Under the pieces are notes generated by a model. It searched no databases. It was not told the origin of the DNA and saw only the letters and a program-made list of their open reading frames with translations. A stretch of DNA of 59,169 nucleotides from Spirochaetes bacterium ADurb.Bin218 (GTDB lineage: Bacteria > Spirochaetota > UBA4802 > UBA5550). Of the stretch, positions 25,904-35,600 are shown one piece after another. The stretch is taken from assembly GCA_002069965.1 (NCBI GenBank), contig MWCI01000014.1, positions 1 to 59,169 of the forward strand. The letters are read 5' to 3'. Position numbers and translations under genes: made by a program. Position 1 is the first letter of the stretch; the number at the start of each line of letters is the position of its first letter.

Positions 25904-26317
25904 CTATTCATAAAAGGTCCAGAATCTGTTGCCAAGATAATTCACGCACATGGTAAAGCAAATTGTAATAAATTGAGAAAGCCATGGATGCAAATGAATT
26001 AAATCCACAAGAACAAACATCGATAAAGAATTAACGATTATTGATAAAATATTAACAAATAAAAACTTAAGAAACTTTCTGTTAGTATCGCCATAGGATT
26101 CAAAAGTCCAGCTTCTATTAAAAGCAAAACTATTTATAGTAGCAAGAATATAGGCTATTGAAGTTGCCAGCAAGTAATGTAATTTCATTACATTAAATAA
26201 TATAAAAAACAAAATAAAAAAAACAATAGTATTTAATATACCTATAAGCCCAAACTTAAATATCCTTATAAATTCTTCTCTATGTTGGTCTTTTAAAAAA
26301 AGAAAAGATTTTTCCAT
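25904..26317 (-). CDS. GtrA-family membrane protein (probable lipid-linked sugar flippase)
   Basis: This is a small four-helix protein of 137 aa. GtrA signatures are present: FKFGLIGILNTIVFFILFF at the first helix, SIAYILATINSFAFNRSWTF at the end of the second, and NYLGNRFWTFYE at the C-terminus. GtrA proteins are thought to move undecaprenyl-phosphate-sugars across the inner membrane. The open frame extends to a GTG at 26335 overlapping the upstream stop. I prefer the ATG at 26317, which has AGAGGA 9 bases before it. It is the third gene of the five-gene envelope operon. Confidence 0.9.
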   Translation of the reverse strand: MEKSFLFLKDQHREEFIRIFKFGLIGILNTIVFFILFFILFNVMKLHYLLATSIAYILATINSFAFNRSWTFESYGDTNRKFLKFLFVNILSIIVNSLSMFVLVDLIHLHPWLSQFITICFTMCVNYLGNRFWTFYE

Positions 26318-26331
26318 AACAAAACATCCTC

Positions 26332-28032
26332 TCACTTCCCAAAAATCACAATCTCTTCAGTAACATAATCAGCTCTAAAGGGCCATGGGACACTATGAGT
26401 AAATACTATCTTTTTATTATACTCTGTTTTACCTGCAAACAATTTTCGTATAAAATCTCCCTGCTGTGAGGTTTTGAAATTTAAATCCCTCTCGGAAATT
26501 TTTTTCCCGTCTTCTATGGATAAATCAATTTCCTTGAAAAATCGTCTATACCATTTGGATGATATTATTATATAATCGGGATTACGCTGTGCTATATTGT
26601 CAAAATCTTTCTTTATTCTATATTCTCTTATATTTTCAGGAAATTGAGGAAGATATACATAATCCTCATAATGCTCTATCTTTGTTCCAGATGATAAATT
26701 TTCTTTCATCCACTCAGTCACTTCATATCTCTTATCAAGCAGTAGATTAACATTTACATTTACTGCGAAAATAAACATATATAAAATCATAGGAGAAAAA
26801 ATAATCCAAAAAACATTTTTATTTAACTTTTCATAAAGCAATGCAAAAGTATATCCACCATAGACAGTAAGCAAAATTGAAGGAGCAAGTATAAATCTAT
26901 GATCTGATCTTTTGACAACCATCACAAAAAAGATAATAAAAGAAAGACCTGAAAAAAGTGGGAGCAAACTTAATACAAAAGACTTATCCTTTTTCTCCAA
27001 AATAAAAAGAAACAAAATCCCAACAAGAGTAGCTATGGCAACAGGCAAGGATACTATCTGTTTTATATAAACAGGAAGCAAGTCTTTAAAGAGAGAAGCA
27101 TAGCCAGCCAGAGAGGTTACATAAGGAGTATAACCTTCTGTATTTTCACCAGTCATGGTTTTAATTCTCAATATAAAACCACTATAGTTTAATATTAAAT
27201 TCTCAACAATGATAAATCCTACTATAAAAAAAGTGGTGAAGAATAAAAAATTTCTTTTATATATTTGCCAGAATGATTTATCCCTACTTTTAAAAATAGG
27301 GATAATAATCAAATAGATAATAAATGGAATAACGAAGAGAGCATACCCCTGATCCTTTGTTCCAAAGCAAAGAACTGTTGTTATTGCACAATATATATAA
27401 TTCTCTTTTTTATTATATTTTACTGCCAGCACAAGATGGTAAAGTGCAAAAAGTCCCCAAAATATATATGGAACATCAAGATTTGCCGTATGGGAATAAT
27501 AGTTAAACGAAGCATTAAAAGTAAGCAAAGCAGCTGAAAACAAAGCCTTTTTTTCATCAAATATTTCTTTAACAATTTTGTATGTAAAGTAAACAATCCC
27601 TATACTCATAAAAAGAGATACAATATTCCCTATAAGTATTATAGCAGATGTATAATACTTAATAGGCAAAATAGTCTGAACAAGCTCCCATTGTTCAAGT
27701 GGAGGGAGAGTCTTTGTTTTAGCTACAAGCACCTTAATCTCTGATGGCGAGTGTAAAACAAGAGCATGAATAGCCCCAATAATTAAAATTGGCAAAATCA
27801 AAATAGCAAGTATAACAAGATGAGCCATGGGATAATGATAGACAAAACCAAAAGAAAAACCCTTCGCAAGGCCTTTAAGCACACCAGAGGGCACAACAGC
27901 ATCAATTGCCCATGAATCAAAATTAGGCAAGCCCCATGTAATCCCTATGCCATGAATAAGCAAATTAACTCCCAAAATGGCAGAAAGAATTTTATTTGAA
28001 TTAACAAATTCTCTAAGATTTTTTAAAATCAT
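26332..28032 (-). CDS. GT39-like membrane glycosyltransferase (fourth)
   Basis: This is a 566-residue polytopic protein with about eleven helices. The first loop has GLPNFDSWAIDAVVP (about 34-48), providing the acidic residues expected of a GT-C enzyme. Then come the long second loop and LTFNASFNYYSHTANLDVPY (about 170-190), a phrase seen in dolichyl-phosphate-mannose transferase relatives. The C-terminal 130 residues form a soluble domain. It begins 26 bases after the sulfatase gene and is followed 14 bases later by gtrA. That makes it the best candidate for the transferase that uses the sugar made by the GtrB-like protein. Confidence 0.83.
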   Translation of the reverse strand: MILKNLREFVNSNKILSAILGVNLLIHGIGITWGLPNFDSWAIDAVVPSGVLKGLAKGFSFGFVYHYPMAHLVILAILILPILIIGAIHALVLHSPSEIKVLVAKTKTLPPLEQWELVQTILPIKYYTSAIILIGNIVSLFMSIGIVYFTYKIVKEIFDEKKALFSAALLTFNASFNYYSHTANLDVPYIFWGLFALYHLVLAVKYNKKENYIYCAITTVLCFGTKDQGYALFVIPFIIYLIIIPIFKSRDKSFWQIYKRNFLFFTTFFIVGFIIVENLILNYSGFILRIKTMTGENTEGYTPYVTSLAGYASLFKDLLPVYIKQIVSLPVAIATLVGILFLFILEKKDKSFVLSLLPLFSGLSFIIFFVMVVKRSDHRFILAPSILLTVYGGYTFALLYEKLNKNVFWIIFSPMILYMFIFAVNVNVNLLLDKRYEVTEWMKENLSSGTKIEHYEDYVYLPQFPENIREYRIKKDFDNIAQRNPDYIIISSKWYRRFFKEIDLSIEDGKKISERDLNFKTSQQGDFIRKLFAGKTEYNKKIVFTHSVPWPFRADYVTEEIVIFGK

Positions 28033-28058
28033 AATAACCCCGCAAAAATACGCTATCG

Positions 28059-29738
28059 CTATTTTGTATATTCCATAAGTTCAGGATCTATATATTTTGT
28101 GAAATCAGGATCAACCTTTTTGAGAATATGCTTGCCGTATCTTACATTCCCTTCGCAATAGCCAACAGGTTCTGTCATTTTATCAAGAAGAGTTTTGTAA
28201 TATCTCTGCGTTACAATTTCTTTATCATATCCCATCAAATAAAGGATTGTGGGGAAAATCTGATAATGAGAGCATTTGTTATAATTCACAGCAACCATAT
28301 CGGCAAAAACTTTTTTAAGATCCTTATCATGAGTAAAGATCATCATTGGCACAATAGCCTCTTGCGGTATTGAATTTTTACTTCTTCCATGAAGCAGCAT
28401 AGTATCTCTAAAGCTGTCATCAAAGAGGTTTTGCCCATGATCTGATGTATAGATTATTATTGTATTTTCTAATGATAAATCCTTTAATAAAATTTTAAAG
28501 AATTCATTAACAGTCCAGCGTATAGAATTTCTGTACGAATTAACAAGCTTTTGTCTATCCTTTGTAGGAAATCCCTTTTCCATTACAGGTTTGAATATTC
28601 TCTCCCTATCGGGATAAGTATTCTCATAATGAAAATGAGCACCTGATTTTACAAGGTAAATAAACTTTTTACCAGGTGAATTTATAAGTTCTCTCAGCTT
28701 CCATGCTGCTGCATGATCGCTTGATTCTTTACCATCACGACTTTTTATCCACAGCAATGTATCTATATGAGCAGCCTCTGCATCATCCATATAATCATTG
28801 TAGCTGCTCTTTTGAGCATCAAGGTAAATTGCTCTGTATCCTGCTTTGCGTGCATATTGCCATATCAATGGATTTGTAAAAAGATTCCTTCCATCTGGAC
28901 CTGTAAACTCCTCTGGCCCTATACCCATACGCAAAATTGCATTGCTACCATTGCTTCTATTATACGAAGACATCGCAAGACCATAATTTATAATCTCTTC
29001 TTTGATAGTCAGCAAATATGGTGTAGTTTTTCTATTATAGTTGAGATCGATAAAATCACCTCTGATACTTTCATCTACTATCAAAATAATATTATCAATC
29101 TTTGAATGAGAGGTAACTGGTATTGATACTTCTTTCCGAGGAGTAATTTTATATTCCAGTGTAACCTTGGTCATTGCAGCAAAGAAAGGGATAAGTGAAA
29201 CATGGACAGGTAAACCATCAATCCCTTTACCGTCAATACTTGCAGAAACTTCAAAGACAAAAAGAATACTCAACAAAAAGGAAATAGTTCTTCTCCAGCC
29301 AGAAAATATTTTAAAATCAGATCCAGATGGGATAAAAGATACAACAAGAAAAATAATCAAGCGAATGAGTGGCCAAAGTCCCAGCTGCCAGTACATGGTC
29401 AAAGCCTCAGATGCATAGCTTTTTTCACTCCACAAAAATGACATAGACTCCACAGTAAGACAATCTCCCATTATTGTGTAGTGGAGATCCAGAGCAAATC
29501 CAGAAATACCCAGTAGTGTCACAACAATAATTTTTGAAGGAGAATTCTTTTTAAAGGCAAAAGCAATAATAGCAAAAATGGATACAGCCCAGATTAAGAG
29601 AAAATAGAAAAACTGAAATTTGCTCTCAAAAAAATACTCAGTGGCAACTCTGACAGTAGAGCCAGTGGAAAAATACATTATTGCAATAACTGCAAAAATT
29701 TTTAACAAATCTATAAACTTTTCAAAAGATTTTCTCAT
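28059..29738 (-). CDS. EptA-like sulfatase-fold (phosphoethanolamine-transferase-type) membrane enzyme
   Basis: This is a 559-residue protein with five N-terminal membrane helices (residues 1-190) and a periplasmic alkaline-phosphatase-fold domain. Metal-site residues appear in IILIVDESIRGDF and TSDHGQNLFDD. The region that carries the nucleophile in EptA (a Thr) reads AMSSYNRSNGSNAILRMG, so a Ser or another residue would have to serve. EptA relatives attach phosphoethanolamine to lipid A or glycans. As first gene of an operon with GT39, GtrA, GtrB-like and YdjC-like proteins, it suggests a combined sugar and phospho-group modification of the envelope. Confidence 0.82.
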   Translation of the reverse strand: MRKSFEKFIDLLKIFAVIAIMYFSTGSTVRVATEYFFESKFQFFYFLLIWAVSIFAIIAFAFKKNSPSKIIVVTLLGISGFALDLHYTIMGDCLTVESMSFLWSEKSYASEALTMYWQLGLWPLIRLIIFLVVSFIPSGSDFKIFSGWRRTISFLLSILFVFEVSASIDGKGIDGLPVHVSLIPFFAAMTKVTLEYKITPRKEVSIPVTSHSKIDNIILIVDESIRGDFIDLNYNRKTTPYLLTIKEEIINYGLAMSSYNRSNGSNAILRMGIGPEEFTGPDGRNLFTNPLIWQYARKAGYRAIYLDAQKSSYNDYMDDAEAAHIDTLLWIKSRDGKESSDHAAAWKLRELINSPGKKFIYLVKSGAHFHYENTYPDRERIFKPVMEKGFPTKDRQKLVNSYRNSIRWTVNEFFKILLKDLSLENTIIIYTSDHGQNLFDDSFRDTMLLHGRSKNSIPQEAIVPMMIFTHDKDLKKVFADMVAVNYNKCSHYQIFPTILYLMGYDKEIVTQRYYKTLLDKMTEPVGYCEGNVRYGKHILKKVDPDFTKYIDPELMEYTK

Positions 29739-29781
29739 TAAAGATCAACACCTCATATAAAATTGATACATTTAAAAAACT

Positions 29782-29812
29782 AATATAGAATTTTTTGAAT
29801 TGAATATGTCAA
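29782..29812 (-). promoter_or_regulatory. Candidate promoter of the five-gene envelope operon
   Basis: On the minus strand there is TTGACA (29807-29812), a 19-base spacer and TATATT (29782-29787), about 45 bases before the start of the EptA-like gene. The spacer is longer than ideal. The -35 box overlaps the end of the upstream response-regulator gene. Confidence 0.4.
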
Positions 29813-30183
29813 GAAAAAGATGCTCCTTTATAGTTTTCCTCCAGAAACTTTTTAATCTCTGCAGGGTCCTTTGGCAAAATTCCATCACAACCTGAAGCAA
29901 GCAAAGCATTAGCTGTTTCCTCTGAGCCAGAAATAGCATAAATCTTCACATCAACTCGATACTTCCTTATCTTGTTAACTAAAGCAGTGCCATCATTTAT
30001 ACCTGCAAGAAAAAAATCCACAAGAACAAGGCCTATATTTTCACTCCCCAGCAGCTTCAAGGCTTCAGAAACAGTATCAGCAAAGAAGAGAGTAAATCCG
30101 CTCTTTGAAAGAACGGATTTAAGCAATGTCTGCTCAATCCGGGAATCATCTACAATGAGAATATTATGTGTATCTCGTTTCAT
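29809..30183 (-). CDS. Single-domain response regulator (receiver only)
   Basis: This is a 124-residue receiver domain with no output domain. The acidic pair (ILIVDDSRIEQTLL), phosphoacceptor Asp (LVLVDFFL), switch Ser (YAISGSEE) and conserved Lys (ILPKDPAE) are all present, so it should be phosphorylatable. An odd detail is a Phe pair after the phosphoacceptor, where many receivers have a Met/Pro loop. It lies 70 bases upstream of the envelope operon on the same strand and could be co-transcribed with it. No kinase is adjacent; the nearest one is at 37875-39674. Confidence 0.92.
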   Translation of the reverse strand: MKRDTHNILIVDDSRIEQTLLKSVLSKSGFTLFFADTVSEALKLLGSENIGLVLVDFFLAGINDGTALVNKIRKYRVDVKIYAISGSEETANALLASGCDGILPKDPAEIKKFLEENYKGASFS

Positions 30184-30337
30184 GAATTTACACTCTCAAA
30201 AAATAAAATATCATTAGTTACTTGACATAAAACAGCCTTTTAAAAAGGCTACTACTAAAAGAGCTAAAAATTAACAACATAAAAATCTTTGGTCAAATAT
30301 TTTTTACAATATAAAACTAATCCTTAAAAAGGTAAAA

Positions 30338-31948
30338 ATGGGCATAAAAAAAGAAATCGAAAAACGCAAAACTTTTGCAATAATAAGCCACCCTGATGCT
30401 GGGAAAACAACTCTTACAGAAAAGCTACTCCTTTACAGTGGGGCAATACAAATAGCCGGAGCTGTTAAGTCAAACAAAATCAAGAAGACTGCCACATCAG
30501 ACTTTATGGAAATAGAAAGGCAAAGAGGAATTTCTGTTTCCACTTCTGTATTGTCCTTTAATTACAAAGGCTATATTATCAATCTGCTGGATACCCCGGG
30601 ACACAAAGATTTTGCAGAGGATACATATAGAACTCTCACTGCTGTTGACAGTGTTATACTCGTAATTGACAGCGTAAAAGGAGTTGAAGAGCAAACAAGA
30701 AAACTTATGGAAGTTTGCCGCATGAGAAACTATCCTGTTATAGTTTTTATAAACAAATTAGACAGAGAAGGGAAAGAACCTATTGAACTCCTTGATGAGA
30801 TAGAAAAAGAGCTCAACATCAAAGTAAGACCTCTCACCTGGCCTGTAGGAATGGGGAGCAGATTTAAAGGAGTATATAACATATACAAGAGCACCTTCAA
30901 CTTCTTTAAATCTGGCAAAACAGTGGTGGAGGAAGAGGTAACAACATTTAAAGATCTAAGCGATCCAGATATAGACAAAGCCATAGGCCACAATGAGGCC
31001 ATGGCACTAAGGGATGACATTGAACTCATAGACACAATATATGAAAACTTTAAACTTGAGAGCTATCTAAATGGAGATATTGCTCCTGTATTCTTTGGGA
31101 GTGCCGTAAATAACTTTGGGGTCAAGGAGCTTCTTGATACCTTTGTAGAAATTGCACCATGCCCGGGCCCCAGAGAAGCTACATGTGGGCTTGTTGAACC
31201 TTCTACAGAAAAATTTAGTGGATTTGTATTTAAAATACATGCAAATATAGATCCCAGGCACAGGGACCGTATTGCTTTTTTTAGAGTGTGCTCTGGAAAA
31301 TTTGAAAGGAATAAATTCTATCATCATGTCCGTCTTGGCAGGGATATAAAATTTCCAAATCCTGCAAATTTTATGGCTCAGGATAAAAGTATAATAGAAG
31401 AAGCCTTCCCTGGAGATGTTATAGGTTTATATGACTCTGGAATTTTTAAAATAGGTGACACTCTCACAGAAGGAGAGGCCTTTATGTATAAGGGGGTGCC
31501 AAGGTTTTCTCCAGAGCATTTCTGTGAGGTGCAAAACACAGATCCCTTTAAATCAAAGCAACTGGAAAAGGGTCTTATGCAACTTACAGACGAAGGACTT
31601 GCTCAGCTTTTTTTACAAAATCCTGGCAACAGACGAATTCTCGGTGTTGTTGGCACACTGCAGTTTGATGTTATCAAATACAGACTCCTCCATGAGTTCG
31701 GTGCAAACTGCAAATTCTCTCCAATAAATGGATATAAAGCTGTCTGGGTAAAATTTAAAAATCCAAAGGATATAGAGGATCTCACAACTTACAGATACCA
31801 CTCGCTGTTTTATGACAAAAACAACAATCTTGTATTTATCCCAGAAAGCAAATTCATATTGCAGCTTGCAAAAGAAAAAAATCCTCAGGCAGAATTTCTT
31901 GAAAACATGGAACACAATGATGAGACCTTGGAACTTGAGGCCTCTTAA
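30338..31948 (+). CDS. prfC: Peptide chain release factor 3
   Basis: This is a translational GTPase that recycles RF1/RF2 after termination. G1 ([15 protein letters not shown]), the switch region ([14 protein letters not shown]), G3 ([14 protein letters not shown]) and G4 (INKLDRE) are all as expected. The C-terminal domains extend to 536 aa, close to the usual RF3 length. The [13 protein letters not shown] phrase near residue 440 is typical of RF3. The gene stands alone on the plus strand with a weak GGTAAAA leader, and it converges on the methyltransferase gene. A hairpin between the two is a probable shared terminator. Confidence 0.96.
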   Translation: MGIKKEIEKRKTFAIISHPDAGKTTLTEKLLLYSGAIQIAGAVKSNKIKKTATSDFMEIERQRGISVSTSVLSFNYKGYIINLLDTPGHKDFAEDTYRTLTAVDSVILVIDSVKGVEEQTRKLMEVCRMRNYPVIVFINKLDREGKEPIELLDEIEKELNIKVRPLTWPVGMGSRFKGVYNIYKSTFNFFKSGKTVVEEEVTTFKDLSDPDIDKAIGHNEAMALRDDIELIDTIYENFKLESYLNGDIAPVFFGSAVNNFGVKELLDTFVEIAPCPGPREATCGLVEPSTEKFSGFVFKIHANIDPRHRDRIAFFRVCSGKFERNKFYHHVRLGRDIKFPNPANFMAQDKSIIEEAFPGDVIGLYDSGIFKIGDTLTEGEAFMYKGVPRFSPEHFCEVQNTDPFKSKQLEKGLMQLTDEGLAQLFLQNPGNRRILGVVGTLQFDVIKYRLLHEFGANCKFSPINGYKAVWVKFKNPKDIEDLTTYRYHSLFYDKNNNLVFIPESKFILQLAKEKNPQAEFLENMEHNDETLELEAS

Positions 31949-31961
31949 AAAAAGCATTAAG

Positions 31962-31996
31962 AAGGTCGGGGTTATTTCCTGACCTTTGGCTTTTTC
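31962..31996. terminator. Possible bidirectional terminator between prfC and the methyltransferase
   Basis: Arms AAGGTC (31962-31967) and GACCTT (31981-31986), with further GG:CC pairing inside, are followed on the plus strand by TGGCTTTTTC. On the minus strand the T-run is GCTTTTTTTA. The stem overlaps the methyltransferase stop codon, so it is not perfect. Confidence 0.45.
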
Positions 31997-32667
31997 ATTA
32001 TAAATAGATAGTTAAAACCTCTCAGATAGAAGTTTCCCTCGTCTGCTGCCTTGCGATAATTTCCCATGGAAAGGGTTTTATTGTGGCGAACTACAGAAAT
32101 TATATCCACAGTTTCAAATCGCAAAGAGAGAATCTGATAAAGACGAAAGCCTATTGGAACAAATCCCTTTTTTTTATCAAAATAGTCACATACATAAAGT
32201 CCCATATATTTCCCAGGCTTTAATATTCTATAGATCTCTCCTATAACTTTTTCCATTTCTGTAAAGTAAGACTCTTCATAAGCGGGCAGTTTGCCTATGC
32301 AATTTGGGTTATCAGAATAATCTATATTATCACCATAGGGGGGATCAACAAAGACAAAATCGACCTTTCCATCTTCCAGTGGAAGTTTGCGCGCATCTGC
32401 TCTGAATATGTCACTGCGAAAAGGATTGATGTCATAGCCCAAAACTCTTCTATTTGTATCCCTGCATACATCAATGGTAGTTCCGCTTCCACACATGGGA
32501 TCTACAACTAAATCCTTTTCTTTTGTATATCTCATGAGCAAATTCCATATAATATACGAAGGAGTTGCGCCCTTATAATTTTTGTCTCCCTGGTCTTCCT
32601 TCCCATAATTTTGGGAAGGATAGTCCCAGAGAGTAGTAACCTGTCTATGCAATTTTGGTTTTGGCAT
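31972..32667 (-). CDS. Solitary DNA (N4-cytosine/N6-adenine type) methyltransferase
   Basis: This is a 231-residue SAM-dependent methyltransferase. The SAM-site motif VVDPMCGSGTT (about 57-67) precedes the catalytic DPPYGDNIDYSD (about 109-120). That order is opposite to the beta class and like the gamma class or TRM11-type proteins. No separate target-recognition domain is visible, and no restriction endonuclease is adjacent. It could methylate DNA as an orphan regulator or modify RNA. It is followed by the convergent prfC and preceded, 16 bases upstream, by pyruvate carboxylase on the same strand, so it may be co-transcribed. Confidence 0.82.
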   Translation of the reverse strand: MPKPKLHRQVTTLWDYPSQNYGKEDQGDKNYKGATPSYIIWNLLMRYTKEKDLVVDPMCGSGTTIDVCRDTNRRVLGYDINPFRSDIFRADARKLPLEDGKVDFVFVDPPYGDNIDYSDNPNCIGKLPAYEESYFTEMEKVIGEIYRILKPGKYMGLYVCDYFDKKKGFVPIGFRLYQILSLRFETVDIISVVRHNKTLSMGNYRKAADEGNFYLRGFNYLFIMKKPKVRK

Positions 32668-32683
32668 AATTTCCCTAATTCAA

Positions 32684-35600
32684 TTACTGAATCTTTAAAA
32701 GAAGCTCGCCAGTTTTAACCCTCTGGCCTTCCTTTACACAAATTTCAGTAACAGTTCCTCTTATAGGAGAAACAACATTTGTCTCCATTTTCATGGCCTC
32801 TATTATAAGCAAGCTATCACCCTCTTTAACCTCATCACCCTCTTTTACAAGAATTCTAAAGACATTACCTGGTATGCTTGCACCAATTTCACCTGGCTTT
32901 TGAGGATCTGCCATTTGAGTAAAGGTCACAACCTTTTCTGCTCTATAGGTTTTATCAGGAATCTTTATTTCTCTTCTGTTACCATTGACCTCAAAAACTA
33001 CAGGCCTCATGCCTTCGTTATCAAGCTTGCCAATCTGGACAAGCTGTATAATATAGATCTTACCATCCTCAAGCTCAACCTCAGCAGGCACACCTCTTTT
33101 TAATCCTTCAAAGAATAGAGGAGTTTCCATTCTACTGAAATCTCCATATTCCTTAATAAAGGCAATGTACTCATCAAAGACCTTCGGATAGAGAGCAAAG
33201 CTTAATAAATCCTGCTTTGTTGGCTTAAATCCATGCTTCTTTTCAATAGAAGCTGCAAGCTCTTCGAAATTGACAGGAGGCAAAAGTTCTCCCGGTCTGC
33301 ATGTAATTGGCTCTTTGCCTTTAAGTACTATCTGTTGGAGATCAGTTGAAAAACCACCTTCTGGCTGTCCCATCATACCTTCAAAATAAGATACAACAGA
33401 ATCAGGAAAAGCCAGGTCCTTCCCTTTTTCAAGTATATTCTCAGGGGTGAGCTCGTTTTTTACCATAAATATCGCAAGATCGCCAACCATCTTTGATGAA
33501 GGAGTTACCTTCACAATATCTCCCATCATAAAGTTGACTTTCATATACATCTCTTTTACTTCTTTAAACTTATGACCAAGTCCAAAGCTCTCAACCTGAG
33601 ACTTAAGGTTAGAATACTGACCACCTGGAATTTCGTATTTATAAACTTCTGCTGTTCCAGACTTAAGATCAGACTCAAATTGAGAATACATTGGACGAAC
33701 ATCTTCCCAGTAATCAGCAATTTCTTGAAGAGCATCAAGATCAAAGCCAGGGTCCCTTTCTGTATGTTTAAGCGCTGCAACGATTGAATTAAGTGCAGGC
33801 TGGCTTGTAACACCTGACATATTATTAAAGCAAGCATCAACAATATCAACCCCGGCTTCAGCAGCAAGAAGCACTGTTGCCACTGCATTTCCACTTGTAT
33901 CATGAGTATGAAGATGGATAGGAATTCCTATCTCTTGCTTAAGAGTTTTAATAAGCTTTTCTGCAGCATAAGGCTTTAAAAGTCCAGACATATCCTTTAT
34001 GCCAAGGATATGAGTGCCCATCTTCTCAAGCTCTTTTGCTTTCTTCACATAATATTCAAGGGTATACTTGTCTCTTCTTGGATCCAGTATATCTCCTGTA
34101 TAGCATATACAGGCCTCTGCAATTTTACCTGTTTTTAATGTCTCGTCAAGAGCGACCTCCATACCCTTAATCCAGTTAAGTGAATCAAAAATTCTAAAAA
34201 CATCAATGCCAGCTGCAGCAGCCTCCCTTATAAACTCTCTTACAAGATTATCAGGATAATTTGTATAACCTACAGCATTGGCTCCACGCAAAAGCATCTG
34301 AAAGAGTATGTTTGGAATTTTTTTACGCAATTCCTCCAATCGTTTCCATGGATCCTCTTTGAGAAATCTATAGGCAACATCATAGGTTGCACCTCCCCAC
34401 ATCTCCACAGAAAACAAATCCGAGGCAATATAAGAGACTGCTCTGGAAATCTTAAGCATATCATAAGTTCTAAGCCTTGTTGCCATCAAAGATTGATGGG
34501 CATCTCTAAAGGAAGTATCTGTCATTAGAAGTTTAGACTGACTCTTAATCCATCTAACAACTCCATCAGGGCCTTCTTTATCCAGAATCTGTTTGGTCCC
34601 ATTTTTTTCAAAATGCTCTGGGACATGAGGAACATAGGGCACATTGTATTCTTTTGTGTTTCCCTTTGTCTCGTTAACAGCCTTTTCACCAAAGTATTTT
34701 AAAAGCCTTACCTCCTTATCGTCCTTTGGTGCAATGTCAAAAAGTTCTGGAGTCTGCTCTATAAAATTTGTCCCACAGTTACCACTGACAAAGGTTGGAT
34801 GAGACAACACATTTAGCAAAAATCCATCATTTGTCTTCACACCAGAGACAACAAGCTCTCGAATTGATCTCTTGGCCTTATTTATAGCATCTTCAAAGGT
34901 TCTGGAAAAGGATATAATCTTCACAAGGAGAGAATCATAATATGGACTTATAACTGAACCTGTATATCCATTGCCTCCATCAAGCCTGATTCCTGGGCCA
35001 GAACCTGTTCTGTAAACATCTATACGTCCTGTATCTGGAGCAAAACTATTTGCAGGATCCTCTGTTGTAATACGACACTGTATAGCATAACCGCGGGGCT
35101 TTATAAACTCTTGAGATTTTATACCAACCTCTTCGGAATCAAGTCTGTAGCCTTGAGCAATTAAAATCTGGCTCTGAACAATATCAATGCCTGTAACCAT
35201 TTCTGTTATGGTATGCTCTACCTGAATTCTTGGATTCATCTCAATAAAATAATGTTGACCACTGCTATCTACAAGGAACTCCACTGTTCCAGCATTTCTG
35301 TAATTCACCGCCTTTGCGATCTTAAGTGCATCTGCACATATTGCCTCACGCTGTTTATCAGATATTGATAAAGCAGGAGTAAACTCTATTACCTTCTGAT
35401 GGCGTCGTTGAATTGAACAATCTCTTTCATATAGATGAACCAGATTGCCGTAATTATCACCAAGAATCTGCACCTCTATATGCTTTGGATTATCCAGATA
35501 CTTTTCCATAAAAATATCATCATTGCCAAAGGCCTTCCGCGCCTCATTACGAGCATTATGCAATCCTGCAAGGAGTTCCTTTTCATCACGAACAATCCTC

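Noticed and set aside
30234-30250. AGCCTTT/AAAGGCT hairpin upstream of prfC, matching arms also at 5812-5830 and, in reverse order, within 47474-47503
   Set aside because: Tempting as a dispersed repeat, but the arms are only 7 bases and the flanks and loops differ; more likely chance and terminator-like composition.
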